Source: Xestospongia muta
Lineage: Eukaryota > Porifera > Demospongiae > Haplosclerida > Petrosiidae
NCBI GenBank assembly: GCA_963693285.1
Contig: OY848920.1
Location: forward strand, 9,732,182-9,796,181
Reading direction: 5' to 3'
Length of the DNA: 64,000 nucleotides
Positions within the stretch are counted from its first letter, which is position 1, and each line of letters starts with the position of its first letter. The notes under the pieces are model-generated. The model was not told where the DNA came from. It searched no databases and saw only the letters and a program-made list of their open reading frames with translations. Shown in pieces: positions 1 through 13,779 of the stretch. Both the position numbers and the translations under genes were made by a program.

Positions 1-137
1 AAATGTACAACAAAGATAGTTGTAATAGAATTAAAATTGTATCACTTAAAAAACAATAATAATAAGAAATACATAGCGTAATATATAAAGTAGACATTGC
101 ATTTTTGAAATATATTTTAACGTATCAGTGTTATTCC

Positions 138-147
138 TATTTATTTA
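138..147 (-). terminator. Putative polyadenylation signal of the TIG receptor gene
   Basis: The minus strand carries AATAAATAG about 45 nt past the stop codon at 188-190. It is the nearest AATAAA hexamer downstream of the coding end. Position and motif are the only support. Confidence 0.4.
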
Positions 148-187
148 AGAACACACATTTATAAAGTAAAAAAAGATCTTATAAAAA

Positions 188-3100
188 TTATTTAGCCCTT
201 GATTTAATTGTGGGTTGGACAGATTTGTTCATTTCCTCGTAATACTCTTCTATTGTACCAGGAGTTACATCCTCTGCACTTCCAGTTGAACTAGTACGAC
301 CAGGCATACTGGTATCACTTGTTCTGGAAACCTGTTTGGCATAAGGTACGGGTTTGGTTGGTTGTGAACGAGGAGGCAATGGTGGTCTTTGGCCACTAAA
401 TCCAGGTCGTGGAGGGAGATCAGGTGGTTTATCAGTTGATGGAAAAACAGAAGGTTGACGACCATCCTGTTTATCAGTTATGTCATCTATGAACGTGGGA
501 GACTGGAGGTCAGTTTCTTCATACAGATTCTGTTCCACAAAGCTATCGTCACGTTGCTTGCTAAATATGGGAATGGCTGAAATTGACATTGGTAATTGAG
601 CTTGCATAAGTTCCATATCAGTGTATTCCTCCTGTGTGGCTAAAGAGATCTCTTGGTCAGGTGGCTCTCCCTCCATGTACAATGCCAAAGGTTCTATATC
701 TCCAGGGTCAGGTAGAAATGCAAGTGGATTTGTTTGAGGATTTTGTGTTACTTCTAAAGGAGAAGGAAGAGGTGAAGATGGTTTACGTGATTTTGGCGGA
801 ATAGGAGGTAAAGTGGTATGTTCATACGGATTAGGATTCCTGGTTGGCCGTTCCGGTGGTTGACTTACTACAGAGGCACTAACATTACTTTCTGTGAAAT
901 GCAAAGTAGAATGTAGAGACTTGTTCTGATTAAGTGCCTCATAACTTCGACTTAAGCTGGTTTCGTCTTCTTCTAGTAGCTCAATGTTACTCACTTCAAG
1001 ATAAGCTGGATTCATTTTTGATACATTGATATCTCCTGGCATTAGTGTACTGGTTCCTATCCTAATCCCTCCAGATCGAATCATTTTTGTTTCTGTTGTA
1101 GAGTCACCAGACAAATTGTCAGCATTATCACCTACCACATTCACATTTGTGTGCATTGACATTTCAATTGGGCAACTACTAAAATCCTCTTTAGCAAATT
1201 TATACTTTCCTTGAGAGTTTACTGACATCTTCAGTTTTACAACCAGTACAATAATTACCATTGTAAATATTATTAACATTATTACTATCACAACAATGGT
1301 AAGAGCTATAGTACCGGCACCAGCTGAGAAAGGACCTACAGACGTTGTTATTGTAGTTGGGCTTTCAGTGAGCTCTACAAAACAGTCCATGCTTGAGGGT
1401 CCATCACAACCCATGATGCATGAATAATGACATGACTCACAATTGCCTGTTCTTAAATCAGCGTAAGTGTTATTTGGACACAGCAGTAAGCACTCCTCAT
1501 TAAATCTGGGCACAAATTCAGAGGTCATTGTGTTATCACCAGTGAAATTTCTACACGCTATACAGTCCGTAGCAAAAGGTCCATTACAACCAGCTGTGAG
1601 TGAACACAGTTGGTGACAGGACTGACACTCTCCAGTGAAAGGGTCTTGATACATTGTACGCAATGTGGAGTCAGGATTGCAATCCGACACACACTCAAAG
1701 TTACCGTTAGTATGTACTATTGTAGCATCAGTACAGGCAATGCATTGTGTATTTAGTGGACCAATACAACCACCTCGACATTCAGTATGACAAGGCTGAC
1801 ACCGATTATTGTTGTCCCCATAGAAGTCACTAGGACAAAAAGGGACACATTCGTCAAATGATGTCTCATTTCCTGCACGAGTGATACTAACATTTGCACA
1901 TACATTGCATTGATAGGCCTCTGGTCCATAACAATTTGCCGTAGGTAAGCACTGTTCATGACATGGATAACACGTGCTATTGACAACATAGGACCCAGTT
2001 GAACAGGCGATTACACACACCCCTTTTTCAATGACATTGCTACATGCAGTACATTGTGATGGTTGTGGACCAGAGCAACTTAAATTGGGATCACACAGTG
2101 AGCTACAATTATAACAATAAGTTACATTATCGAGAGTTGAAATATGTCTGTATTGGTAAGTTGTGCAATCATCTACACACTCTTTGTTTGGTTTAGAAAC
2201 ACTCGGACATCTTGATACACATTGGGTCAAATCGCCATTTAATATTCTGAAGTTCTTACACTCGTAACAATTGTAATCACTTGGTCCATAACAATGATCA
2301 CATTCTGGGTGACAAGGAGAACACGAGTTGGTGCTGTTGCCATGTTGTCCAATAGGACACTCACTTTCATAAATAAAACCATTACTCAATATCGTCAGAG
2401 CACCTGTGTCTGATTCAATGCTAACATCACCCATTCTTGGTTGTCCATCTGCATTGAATCCTGTCTCCACTTCAATATAAGTGTCATTACCCATGATGAT
2501 TTCTCTCACCTTGATACCTGCCAGTATAACGTTAATAATGCTGGTACCACCTCCTAATAAGGATGTCCCAGTTATAATAACAATACTACCTCCTGTAGCA
2601 TTAGAAGGTTGAACTGCCATAATGTCACTCCTTTCCAAGTAACTCCATGAAGTATTAGTACTCAAGTTGCTATGGTGATTTGATATAAGAGTAATAGTAG
2701 CGTTGAATGTATTTGAAGAAAGAGGATTTCCCGCTCGGAAAACTACTATGCTTGAGTTACTAGAGATGATATCTAAAGCTGGAACATCCCCTATGAAGAC
2801 TTGTGATACTGATGACCCACCAGCTGTCAGTCGTTCTCCTGTAATGGTAACGATAGTTCCATACTGTCCAGAAAGAGGAGACAGGGACATTATTTCTCCA
2901 ACTTGAATATAGGTCCAACCATTGAGTCTTGTCACCTCGGCTCCAGTGTCAGCTGTCAGAATTATATCACCAAGAATATCAGCATAATTGCTATCAACAT
3001 TTTCATCTATTGTTAATCTTACAACACTATCACTCTCAGAGATAATGACAGCTGGAACACTACATACTGTTGCAGAAGTCACACGAGCACCCTCTCCTCT

Positions 3101-6100
3101 TAATCTAGCTCCTGTTATAATCACATCTGCCCCTCGTTGTCCTTGGTAAGGCAAAATACTATATATATGTCCTTCTTGAAGATAGACAAAGCTTTGTGTA
3201 CTTTCAGTAACAGTTCCATCCATTGATACCACTATAATTGGTCCTGCTAATGAAGAAATAAACGAGGGACGTTGTGCTGTTACTTTGACCTCAGTTTCGT
3301 TAAAGGAGATAAGACTTGCCTCTACCTGACTAAGTATAACTTGTTTGATACCACTACCAGAATAAACCTGTATTCCAGTAATAGTGATTATTGTACCGAA
3401 CTGTCCACTAGATGGACTAAATGATATAATTTGTCCTGGAGTTAAATATTGAAATGATACATCTGTAACAATAGAAGAGACTTCTGCTCCAGTATTGGCG
3501 ATTATTGTGACATTTCCAGCACCTGTAACACCACTGTCTCCTGCTCTGATACGTATAAAAGTATCGTAACTAACCATGATCTCTAATGCTGATACTCCAT
3601 TCAAAAGCACAGAACTCACCTCTTGGCCTCCTCCAAGCATTCCTGTTCCAGTAATAGTAATGATTGTTCCTTTTCGTCCACTACTTGGAGTCACTGCATC
3701 AATTTGTCCTGGAGAAACGTACATCCAACTGGTTGCTATAGTGACATGAGCACCAGAATCCATTATATACACAATATCAGATGGAATAATTGTGTTATTT
3801 GATCCAGCTGCTACCACTTTAATCTCATTATCATAAATAGATGTTATATTTGCTGCCAGAATACCTGCCAATCTGAATGAGGAAATGGAACTTCCTCCTG
3901 CTAATAAACCAGTTCCTGTAATAGATACTAAAGTACCATATTGTCCATTGCTAGGAGATACAGATGTCACAGATACCTGGAGATATGTAAAGATCACATT
4001 TTGATGGTTGGAGGTATAAATTGAGCCATCCTGTCCTACAATAATAATGGGTCCAGTAATATTCCCGGTTCCATTGGAATCAAAATAATCATTTATTCTG
4101 ACAGTCAGTAGTGAGTCATTTTGACTAATGATAGTAGTGTTAAAACCAGCTAATGTGACTGAATATACCGGTACTACGTTTCCAGAAAATATTCCTTGAA
4201 AACTCGAACCATTGAGAGATACTGTAGTATTATAATAACCAATGAGAGAGTTCTGGTTGGTTGTTATGGTTACAGGAGCCTGATACGCCCATGAACTTGG
4301 GATAATGAGCATGATGTCATTTTGAAAGTACAGTACAATGTCACCAGTTGGACTAGACGAAGCATAATTACCAGCTGTCAATTCTAACATTCCTCCATTT
4401 ATAGACACAACAGTAGCATTAATACCAACTAATGTCGCAGACTGTATTAAATAAGTACTAGGGATGGATGATATATCAATAATCACTTTTGTTCCATTCC
4501 GTCCTGATTGAGGGGTGACATTGGAAGCTGTAAGGGTAGGCAGGTACATCCAAGAGTCCGCCCCACTTAGACCTGTTAGTAGGCCATTATCTGATTCAAT
4601 TACAACAGTCCCACTGATATCGCTAGCAACACCAGCATGTACAAAAATCGTAGAGTTAGTGAAGTTAATTATCTCAGCTTTGACCCCAGCAAGGTATACA
4701 GCTCTAAGACTTCCTCCATTCAATAAATTTGTTCCATTAATCATTACTTCTGCTCCCGTACCACCTGCATTAGGTGTTACAGCTGCTACACTGCCAACCA
4801 TTTTGAATGTGAAAAGACCTGAGTTGTTGTAAACTGTGGCACCATTATTAGCCTCAATATAAATTGGTAAGCTTGTATTAGGCATGTCCAAGCCTTGGTA
4901 TGGACCAACTCTAAACTGTATAGTGGTTGTGTCAATAATGGTGGCATCAAATGATTGGGTTTGTCCTACGACTACCTTAACGCCAGTAGCATTTTGTGGG
5001 ACAAGGGAAGCACCTTGAATAGTGACATTCTCACCAGGGAAAGCTGTTGTAGGATTGATTGAATCAATATGACCTGGTTCTTGAAAGTACCACTGGTCTT
5101 GAAGAATCAAACTAGCACCTGAACTTGAAGTGATTTGAACGGAAACTGGGGCTGGCATATTTTCAGAATATCCTGCTCTGACTCGTACACTGTTTGCTGA
5201 TAGTGTGACAATGTCAAATGCGTTGATGTTACCGAAGTGAACACTGGTTACTGTATTATTACTATCAGGTTCTCCGATAAGATTAGTGCCATTCAAGGTA
5301 ACATAGGTGCCATTAACACCTGATTTGGGATAAACAGAATCAATTCTAGCTTCGTAATATGACCAGTTTGTTAAACTGGTTATAACAGGTCCAGAATATT
5401 CCTTAACAACTACAGGTCCTGTTCTGGACACATTACTATAGCCAGCTGCAACTTGTACACTTGTATTGGTTTGATTGAGAATGGTTGCTGGAACCCCAGC
5501 AAGTGTTACTTCAATAATATGAGACCCAGAACTTCCTATTAATGAGGCTCCTTCTATCACCACAATTACTCCTTGTTGACCTGTCGATGGTGAGACAGAG
5601 GTTATATTTCCCAGCTCTTCATAAGTCCAAGCTGAATTTAATACCACGGTCGAGCCTGTGTTTGAAATAATTATAACTTGACCTGGTCCACCAGTAGCAT
5701 TGCCAAAACCAGCCATTGCTTTAATATGAGTGTTACTGTCAAACATAATTGAAGCTGGGACTCCATCTAAGATCACCTGACTGGTATGAGTGCCTCCACC
5801 TTGTAAATTAGTGCCATATATATTAACAACAGTTCTTATGGTACCAGTAGAAGGTGATACCAAAGTTATAGCACCAGCTGCAATATACCGAAAATGAAGA
5901 GTATTTGAAGATATTATTGCGCCACTTGTCAGGATCACACTCACACTATCGCTCACTTGAGAACCAGCTCCTGCTTTCACTTGTATATTAGTACTGTTTG
6001 GTGTCCCTAATATTACAGCTTCTACTCCAGCTAACAAAACAGAAGTAACGTCTAGAGATCCCTGTAGAAGATCCATTCCTTTTATGGTCACCACAGTACC

Positions 6101-9100
6101 ATACTGACCTCTAGCAGGACTCACAGCTGTGATTTGACCCGGTTGAACAAAGGAAAAACCTTGATACCGTGTTACTATAGCACCTGTATTACTGATAATA
6201 ACAATATCACCACTGAAGGGATACAAGGCAGCATTGATGTTAGCAGCCACTGATATGTTGATGTTAATATCTGACAATCCTTCCACATAAGCTGATACAC
6301 CTCCGACAGTGACTGATGTAATATTGGTACCTCCTCCTAGTAATCTTTCGCCACTTATATTCACCCTTGTGCCTTTCTGACCTTCTCCCGGTAGAACAGA
6401 GTAGATACTACCTTCAGGTAAGTAAGTGAAGCCATTTGTCTGACGAGCAATAATGTGATCGCTACTCTCAACAGCAACATCCACATTGTGTCCTCCGATA
6501 GTACGGGCACGTGGAACTGAGACCGTTACAGTCATTAGTATTGTATTGGTACTCAATATGGTAGCGTCTGAACCGCCAATAAGGATCCTCGTAACATCTT
6601 CAACTGGAAAAGGGACTTTGATTGTTATTTGTGTTCCATGTTGACCGTAGTTAAGTCCAACTACCGAAATATTGAGACTTTGGTAAGTAAAAGACCCTCC
6701 TTCAACATATGATCCATCAGATGATATAACTCTAATAGTTTGATTTGTTAAATTACTAGGAGCTGGACCTACCACAACAGAGACACTGTTCTTTGATGTA
6801 GTAACAATTCGACTAACTTCAGATCCTCCTATTGTGACATTAGTGATATCAAAGGAACCAGTTTGTAGTTCGGTTCCTTGTATAAGGACACCAACACCCT
6901 CGGCACCAATAGAGGGAGTAACAGCATTGATAAAACCTGGTTGTGTGTATGTAAAGACAGCTGTTGATTCAATAATAGCACCTGTGTTAATATTTATGCG
7001 TATTCGACCACTGGTTCCATTTGGAGCTGGTCCTACTTGAACTACGAGCTGAGTATCGCCATTTTGTGTTTGAAAGTTTTCAGATACAGAATTGTAGCCT
7101 GCAACGCTAACACTAGTTATTGTTTGTCCAAAGCCTGTCAGATTGTATCCAGTGATAACGATTTTTGTACCTTGTCTACCAAACATTGGGGCAAATGATG
7201 TGATCATACCGGGAGAAAGTTGTTCAAATGTACCTCCAGTAACAAAGGCTCCTGTATTGGACTCAATGTATATCTGATTAGCTGGGAAATTGGAATCTCT
7301 AAGAGTTTCCTCACCTAGACGTACAGTGATTTGAGTTGATGTATATCCTGGCTGGATGATTGCAGGAACTCCATCCATGTAAAGCTTGCTGATGTTTGCA
7401 CCACCTCCGAGAAGATTTACTCCATTGATAGTAATTGTAGAACCAATTTGGCCTTGATTAGGTATTACAGAGGTAATCTCTCCGACTCTCAAGTAGGTCC
7501 ATATGAGTGCACTTGATTCAACTCGTGCATGTGTGTCAGAGATAATGGTCACACGTACCAGCGTGTCTGCTGACACATTGAATAGACCAGCACGAACTAA
7601 TATTGAAGAGTTTGTTAACACATCATATTGAATGTTAGCCTCGATGTCACCAAATGTCACAGAAGTCACATTGCTACCATATCCAAATAGATTAAGTCCA
7701 TTGATTGTTACTATAGAGAAAACACAAGAGAAGTAAACGACTCTACATTAAAACATATATACACTATTGATGTTCTTATGTAGTTTGGCCCTATTAGATG
7801 ATTGGTATAACTAATAATAAGGTTATGAGTTTACTGGCCTTCGTTAAATACTATTGATAAGCAAATGGTTTCTATTGTTGCTACAATGACACATCATTGT
7901 ACTTAACACTAACATTGTATAAATAATACTCATGCATAGGGAAACCCCCTTTAAAGTCCATTGACTGGATCAAATAGATCAATGGTATCAACTTACCATA
8001 TGTGCCTCTCTGGCCTTCTGAGGGTGACACTGAGACAATTCTTCCCTTCTCTAAATATCTGAATACTCCTTGTCCTCGTACTTGAGCACCATTGTCAGCA
8101 ATTAAGTAGATATCAATAAAACCTGTGTAATTAACATCAGCTGGTCTGGGAACGGACAGTGTTACGGCAAAATCCGAAAATGAGTCTATTTCTGCAGTCA
8201 CTATGGGATCACTTACTACATTACCTGTGCTGGAGCCAAGGAAGATGGCAAGCTGTAATGTAGTGCCGTAACCAAGGAGATTTGTTCCTGTAATGTTGAT
8301 ATATGTACCATATTGTCCAGTGGGTGGATCTACAGACGTAATTTCTCCTGGCACAAGATAAGACCAACCATTGGCAAGAAATACTGTAGACGTTAGTCCA
8401 TACTGTGTCACTTTGATTTCCACATCACCTAACTGGTTTGTCACGTTTGTCTGGTTTAACGGAGAGGCTTGTACAATGATTTCATTTTGTGTGTAATTAT
8501 GGACAATAGCTTGGACTCCGGAGAGGTACACTTGTGGTGTCACATTGAGATTGTTGTAGCCAGAAAGTAACTGTATACCACGTATAGTTACATACGTATA
8601 TTCTTGTCCTTGATTAGGATTCACAGAGGAGATGTTAGCATACTCAAATAACAAGTTATCTTGTGTAGTGACAACAGCCTCTGTGTCGGCAGTTAGGTTG
8701 ACTGAACCTATAAGAGACAATGCAACATCAATGTTCGGAATGATAGCACTTAAACACTCTGGTGGTAGCCCTGGATCAGAAATGTTCACCAGTGTTTGTG
8801 AAAAGATCTGAGCTGGGATGCCTGCTATGGATACATTGGTTATTGTAACTCCACCCCCTCTTAGACTTGTCCCACAAATGTATATAGTTTGACCTGCCTG
8901 TCCTGCGGGAGGAACAAGAGTTGTAATAACACCATCTGTCAACTGCGTCCAGAGACCGGAAACTGAATTATAAGGTCCTGGCAACTCTGCTCCATTTTCA
9001 TTACTGTACTGAGTTGAGTTGAGTTGAATACTTCCTGGTCCAGCTGCTCCAGACTCTACCCTAACAATAACTTTGGACTGTGTAGTACTGATTATTTCAG

Positions 9101-10467
9101 CTGCAACCCCTCCAAATGTAACGCTAGTAATTTGAATCCCTAGGGCTCCGAGACCAATCAAGTTGTTACCTTGAATTGTAACGAGTGTCCCTTTTTGTCC
9201 AGTAGAAGGGATTACATTTGTAATATTACCAGCCAGTTCGTAATTGATAAGGTCTGTAGTAATTATGAAGACAGTTCCATATTGTGATATAATACTTATA
9301 GGTGCATTAAGTATAGCTGAGGGAACATGAGCAAGTCGAATATAGAAGATACTGGTAAAGCCAACTCCCACAACTTGAGATGCTAACACTTCGACATTAA
9401 CTCCTCCCACTTGAACTTCATAGGACGTACTATTGTCTCCACATGTTGAAGGAAAACATCCATTGGCTTTAATAACTGTTCCTGGCTGACCATTATTACT
9501 GGACAAAGTAGATATAAGTGGTGCTGTGAATAAGAATAGAATAATAATAGATAGACCAACGCTACGTCAATGGATTTATAATCTGAATTCTTCCTTATTA
9601 AATATCAAATTTCTACTTCTGAGGATTATCTGTTTGCATATCCAAGGATCTATTTATTGATATTATCCACAATTTAGTAGTACTACTGTCTTGATTTTCA
9701 AAGAAATTAGCCAGGATAGTTTCTGTTAAAGCATGCATTTTACACTGGCCATCCTCTAAATTATATCTCAGTTGTTATTAGATAATATGAATATAAAACC
9801 TAATAATTAAACATCCTTTAAAAATGAACTACTCAAATAAAAGTGTTATAACATATAAATGTTGACAGACATGGTCCCTTATTGCAAAACAGGTCAAATA
9901 TATGTTAATATTTTACGTAGGCCTGTAGGGGAATAAATGATTATAATCTGTCTGTTTTGACTAGTGCATTATCGGAGCATAAACCTTTTCAATATTTGTC
10001 ATTACTAAGAATTCAAACTATAAAGATTTCAGGCAAGACATTCTTTATAATTTAACAGGTGTGAATTAGTATTATAATGTACAAAAAATTAGAGACTTTC
10101 TGTCAGAGTTTTAGACAAAATTGGAGTGCACATTGAACTTACCGATCCCTTTGATGTCAATTGTGAATGAAATAAAGATACAGTTTACATTGTCACTTGG
10201 TAGTAAGTTAATAGTGATAATACCAGACGGTTGTACTGGCAGAAACTGAAAATTGATCTGACCAAAGTTGACTTTTGTATAGTTAACAGTGCCTTGAGAG
10301 GCTGTTATATTGGCGACCTGTAAAAGGTTACTACCAGTGATAGTAAAAACCTGTTGCTTTAAGCCACTCTTCGGGTTCACATTTGATACAGCTGGACATT
10401 GAGCGTTACAAGTAGACCGAAGACAAACTACAATGACTGTTACTAGTAGAACTGTTAGCTGCAACAT
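188..10467 (-). CDS. Giant IPT/TIG-repeat, furin-like Cys-rich single-pass receptor-like protein (3 exons, about 3124 aa)
   Basis: Coding exons read on the minus strand are 10143-10467, 7997-9523 and 188-7710. Phases match (1, then 1) and the total is 9375 nt. The start is the ATG at 10465-10467, followed by a signal peptide (MLQLTVLLVTVIVVCL, then NAQC). I count about 26 IPT/TIG-like repeats with the recurring pattern GQxGTxVTIxGxNLxGGG...V.LAG. From about residue 2400 there are six Cys-rich furin-like repeats (CxxCHxxC...GPxxxxCxxC). A hydrophobic TM segment lies near residues 2750-2772, and the roughly 350-aa cytoplasmic tail is rich in PPxPP and Tyr motifs (NPYEH, EEYTDM, NLYEE, EEYYEEM). 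TIG domains are known from plexins, MET/RON and choanoflagellate or sponge receptors; furin-like repeats from receptor tyrosine kinases. No kinase, Sema or RasGAP domain is present. A cell-surface adhesion or signalling receptor that recruits SH3/SH2 proteins is inferred; the ligand is unknown. Confidence 0.9.
9524..10142 (-). other. Intron 1 of the TIG receptor gene
   Basis: The donor is GTAAGT at the 10142 side and the acceptor ends TTCACAG at the 9524 side. It separates the signal-peptide/first-TIG exon from exon 2. I see no other coding content in it. Confidence 0.8.
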
Positions 10468-10520
10468 AGTCAAGAAAGAAAGGGTGGATCTCAGATCTGG
10501 GTGGAGGTCATTAATATAGG

Positions 10521-10528
10521 TTACGTCA
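10521..10528. promoter_or_regulatory. CRE/ATF-like site TTACGTCA upstream of the TIG receptor
   Basis: TTACGTCA (TGACGTAA on the gene strand) lies about 55 bp upstream of the receptor ATG. It matches the ATF/CREB/PAR-bZIP site type. Function is inferred from position only. Confidence 0.35.
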
Positions 10529-10581
10529 TGAATTTAATTACTACGTACGGTGTTGTCCGCTTAACTAGCTCTAGCCACTCC

Positions 10582-10603
10582 CCCAAAGAAACGTTTCTTT
10601 GGG
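10582..10603. promoter_or_regulatory. 22-bp perfect palindrome in the TIG receptor promoter region
   Basis: The half-site CCCAAAGAAAC is followed directly by its exact reverse complement, about 115 bp upstream of the receptor ATG. The core contains AGAAACGTTTCT, loosely like a heat-shock or other dimeric factor site but with nonstandard spacing. It could be an operator-like binding site for a homodimer. Confidence 0.4.
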
Positions 10604-11390
10604 AAGGTATTATGTATGTATGCGAAACTGTATAGACTTAGTTGCACTATACTCTCCATTGAAATATATGTATATATATATATATACATGCACACACATA
10701 GGCTATAGTGAGTTCTTTAGTCAACAAAACCTTTCGTTAACAATCGTCCTAAGTCAAAATTGATTTTTCCTGGTTTCAATCAGTACAATCTGGTATCTGG
10801 TCTGAATTTATGATTTATTAAATATTGACCTAATTATCTCATTTAAACATGTACTATAGTCGTGATGCTGTACAAAAGATCAGCTGTTACCGAGGCTCTT
10901 CTCAGTCTTTTATTTATTTCAGCAGTTTATGATAAGGGCAACAGTGGGTGGTTTCTTTATCTTTTGACTTAATTTAATTGATTAATGTTATCTTTAGAAT
11001 AATCTCTTTCCTGCACCAATTTTAACCTATTTTGAGAGCTAGTAAACGTATTTGATGTTAGAACTTCTATGTATATGTACAGCTGATATATAATACAACA
11101 TATATAGTTATACAAAACTCATGAGGAACTGAATGTAGCTACAAGCTAACAAATTATATAGCAAAGAGTATATAACAAAATCAAATCAATAGAGCAAAAA
11201 TAGTTAAAGATTTTAATCAAAAATCACTGTTCAGAAAAAAAAAACAAGACTCTTTTTGATAAACATTATTTAATACAGTTACCATAAGTAAATTGTTTAG
11301 GATTGTTAAGTCTTAATATGTTCTAATAGTAGGTTAGATAAATAGTAGATACAGCCATTATTTATACTGCAATCAGTAACAATAGAATTA
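10604..11390. other. Intergenic region between the TIG receptor and trefoil genes
   Basis: AT-rich sequence with a short (AT)n run near 10669-10686 and no supportable coding exon. It holds the 5' flank of the receptor gene and the 3' flank of the trefoil gene; both genes are on the minus strand. Confidence 0.6.
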
Positions 11391-12310
11391 TTATTTGGCA
11401 GGTGGTTTTAGAATTGTCTTATGATAACACCAAGGAACACCAGTTGCAGTAGTCTATGACATATAAAATAACATTGACCAATCAAATTATAGATCCAAGG
11501 TCACATGACATGTTATAAATCGTTACAAGATGGTATTATTATTATATATATTCTAGGATTCTTCTACCAAAGGTGTTGTTCTAATAGACTAGTTGTAATC
11601 CTGATTAACTTACCTCTGTCCAGCAACAACCTTTTGCATTACATTCAGTTTGTTTAATCCCAATATATCCTAAAAATGGAATACAACAAATAGTTAATAA
11701 ATATAACAAATAGTTAATAAATATAACAAATAGTTATTAAATATAACAAATAGTTATTAAATATAACAAATAATTAATAAATATAACAAATAGTTATTAA
11801 ATATAACAAATAGTTATTAAATATAACAAATAGTTAATAAATATAACAAATAGTTAATAAATATAACCAATAGTTAATAAATATATGACATTACTTACCA
11901 CAATCAACACGAGAAGACTCTGGTTGACAGGCTGATGGTGGAGACTTATAAAAACAATAAGGAAGGCCAAAGTTTTCCTAAATATATAAAAAAAGTTTGT
12001 TAACAAAATGATGGACACTCCCAATACTAAGTACAAAATAATATTAATATATATAACAGAGATAATCAGAACTCCTTAACAAGAATCTAATAAGCTGTAG
12101 TTATTGACTTACAGTTGACCAACAGCAACCTTTGGCATTACATTCTTGTTCAGTAATCCCATGATATCCTAGAATAAGTTTAAAAGACGATGGCATCACT
12201 GTCACTTCAAAACTGTTCGTACACACAATCCTTACTTACCACAATCAGCACGAGTAACATTCGGTTGACATAATGACCTGTAAAAGCACCAAGGAACACC
12301 ATCTTTATCC

Positions 12311-12355
<45 letters not shown>

Positions 12356-13672
12356 GACATTTATCAATTAATAATTGCTATTGTAATAAGTTACAAAAGG
12401 TACTTTAACAAACAGAACTACAAGACAAGTGTCCACTGCCAACACACTGGTTGACTTACAGTTGACCAGCAGCAACCTTTAGCCGAGCAGTCTTTTTGGG
12501 TTATTCCAAAGTATCCTAAAATAAAAGAGAATTACAATATAGCACCTGTATTATTTTAGTTATCAAGTTCAGACAAGAACAGTCACTGATTATTTACCAC
12601 AGTCATAACGGGGAGCATTAGGTTCACAGGTCAATACTGCAGTCTTGTAATAGCACCAAGGAACACCCGATATATTGTCCTACATATACCAAATAATAAC
12701 ACTAAACTGGTAACATATAAACAGCTGATATATTATCCTGCATATATACTTAATACACAATTATTTCCAATGAGAAGAAAGTTTGTGATTTTTGAGCCAA
12801 GATAAATTTTTAACTCTTAACTATTACATTGAGTACCAAGTCTAAATTGTGGTTAAAATTTTATACCAAACTTGAAATTTACTACGTAATTTTTTGCATA
12901 ATAACAACATGCCTTTTATCAGTGAAATTAATACTAAGCAAAAACAACTAGTATACTGTATTATGATTAGTTATTAACTTAGTTGACTTACTTCTGACCA
13001 GCAACAACTCCTAGCTTTGCAGTCTTGTGAGGTTATGCCATAATATCCTATAAATATGAAAAAAAACTTGGTAAACACTATAGCTTTGTTGTCATTTAAT
13101 TTGTGTTTAAATATAATAATTGACTCACCACATTCTTTACGAGGAGAATTTGGTTGACAAAGTGACTTATAAAAACAACTGGGAGTACCATCCTATATCA
13201 CATGTAAAATAATAAAGTCTTATTATAGTATACAATATGATATCAATATGTTTTCTTAAGCAACTACAATTTCGACCATTTTGATTTGATATAACCATGC
13301 TAATTTAATTGACTTACCACTGACCAGCAGCAACCTTTAGCTTCACATTCATCTTGTGTTATCCCGTAATATCCTAGAAAATTGCATAAGACAAGCAAGT
13401 AATGACAATAATGGCACATCTATGATAACTACTTTAATTGACTGTTTAAAATGTACAGTTATTATATTTACCACAATCAGTACGAGCACAATTTGCGTCA
13501 CAAGCTGGTTGTATGGCATCACATGTTCCTATACATGAGAAGAGTAAGCAATTAAGAAAATAGAGCTCAAAGATCTTTTAAAATTGCACTACAAACCTTT
13601 ACTAGGATCACAGGGTTGACTCCATGCTGTGGCTAGACACAAACTTAATAATAATAAAAGGTGATTATTCAT
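11391..13672 (-). CDS. Secreted five-trefoil (P-type) domain protein, 12 exons, about 256 aa
   Basis: Exons (minus strand order) are 13597-13672, 13472-13528, 13318-13373, 13129-13192, 12992-13047, 12598-12679, 12460-12515, 12240-12309, 12113-12168, 11899-11977, 11614-11669 and 11391-11453. They total 771 nt with consistent phases. The ATG at 13670-13672 opens a signal peptide (MNNHLLLLLSLCLATAWSQ). Five P-type trefoil domains follow, each showing DCGYxGI...C.AKGCCW....PWCxYK. Each trefoil is split by a phase-1 intron right after the Cys of DC|G and by a phase-0 intron after CCW+2. One domain has PSC instead of PWC. Trefoil proteins are usually secreted, protease-resistant mucus or mucosal factors. 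This one has no other domain, so that role is inferred from the family. Its signal-peptide exon is closely related to that of the neighbouring GH31 gene. Confidence 0.87.
11675..11888. repeat. Tandem repeat of about 21 bp in a trefoil gene intron
   Basis: About ten near-perfect units of ATAAATATAACAAATAGTTA lie between the exons at 11614-11669 and 11899-11977. Confidence 0.9.
12314..12354. repeat. (AAT)n microsatellite in a trefoil gene intron
   Basis: A continuous TAA/AAT trinucleotide run directly upstream (gene sense) of the exon at 12240-12309. Confidence 0.9.
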
Positions 13673-13750
13673 CTTTGCACTTCACTTATTCACTACAGTT
13701 ACATAAGAGTATATTTACAGAAACTGATTGCTTGTAAGTTTTATCCAGGA

Positions 13751-13758
13751 TTTATATA
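13751..13758 (-). promoter_or_regulatory. TATA-like box of the five-trefoil gene
   Basis: TATATAAA on the minus strand lies about 80 bp upstream of the ATG at 13670-13672. Position fits a core promoter. Confidence 0.4.
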
Positions 13759-13779
13759 TCACAATCATTTTACTTACTT

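Noticed and set aside
2703..2906. Plus-strand ORFs within the TIG receptor exon (also at 1026, 4515 and 6834)
   Set aside because: Shadows of the strongly supported minus-strand coding frame.
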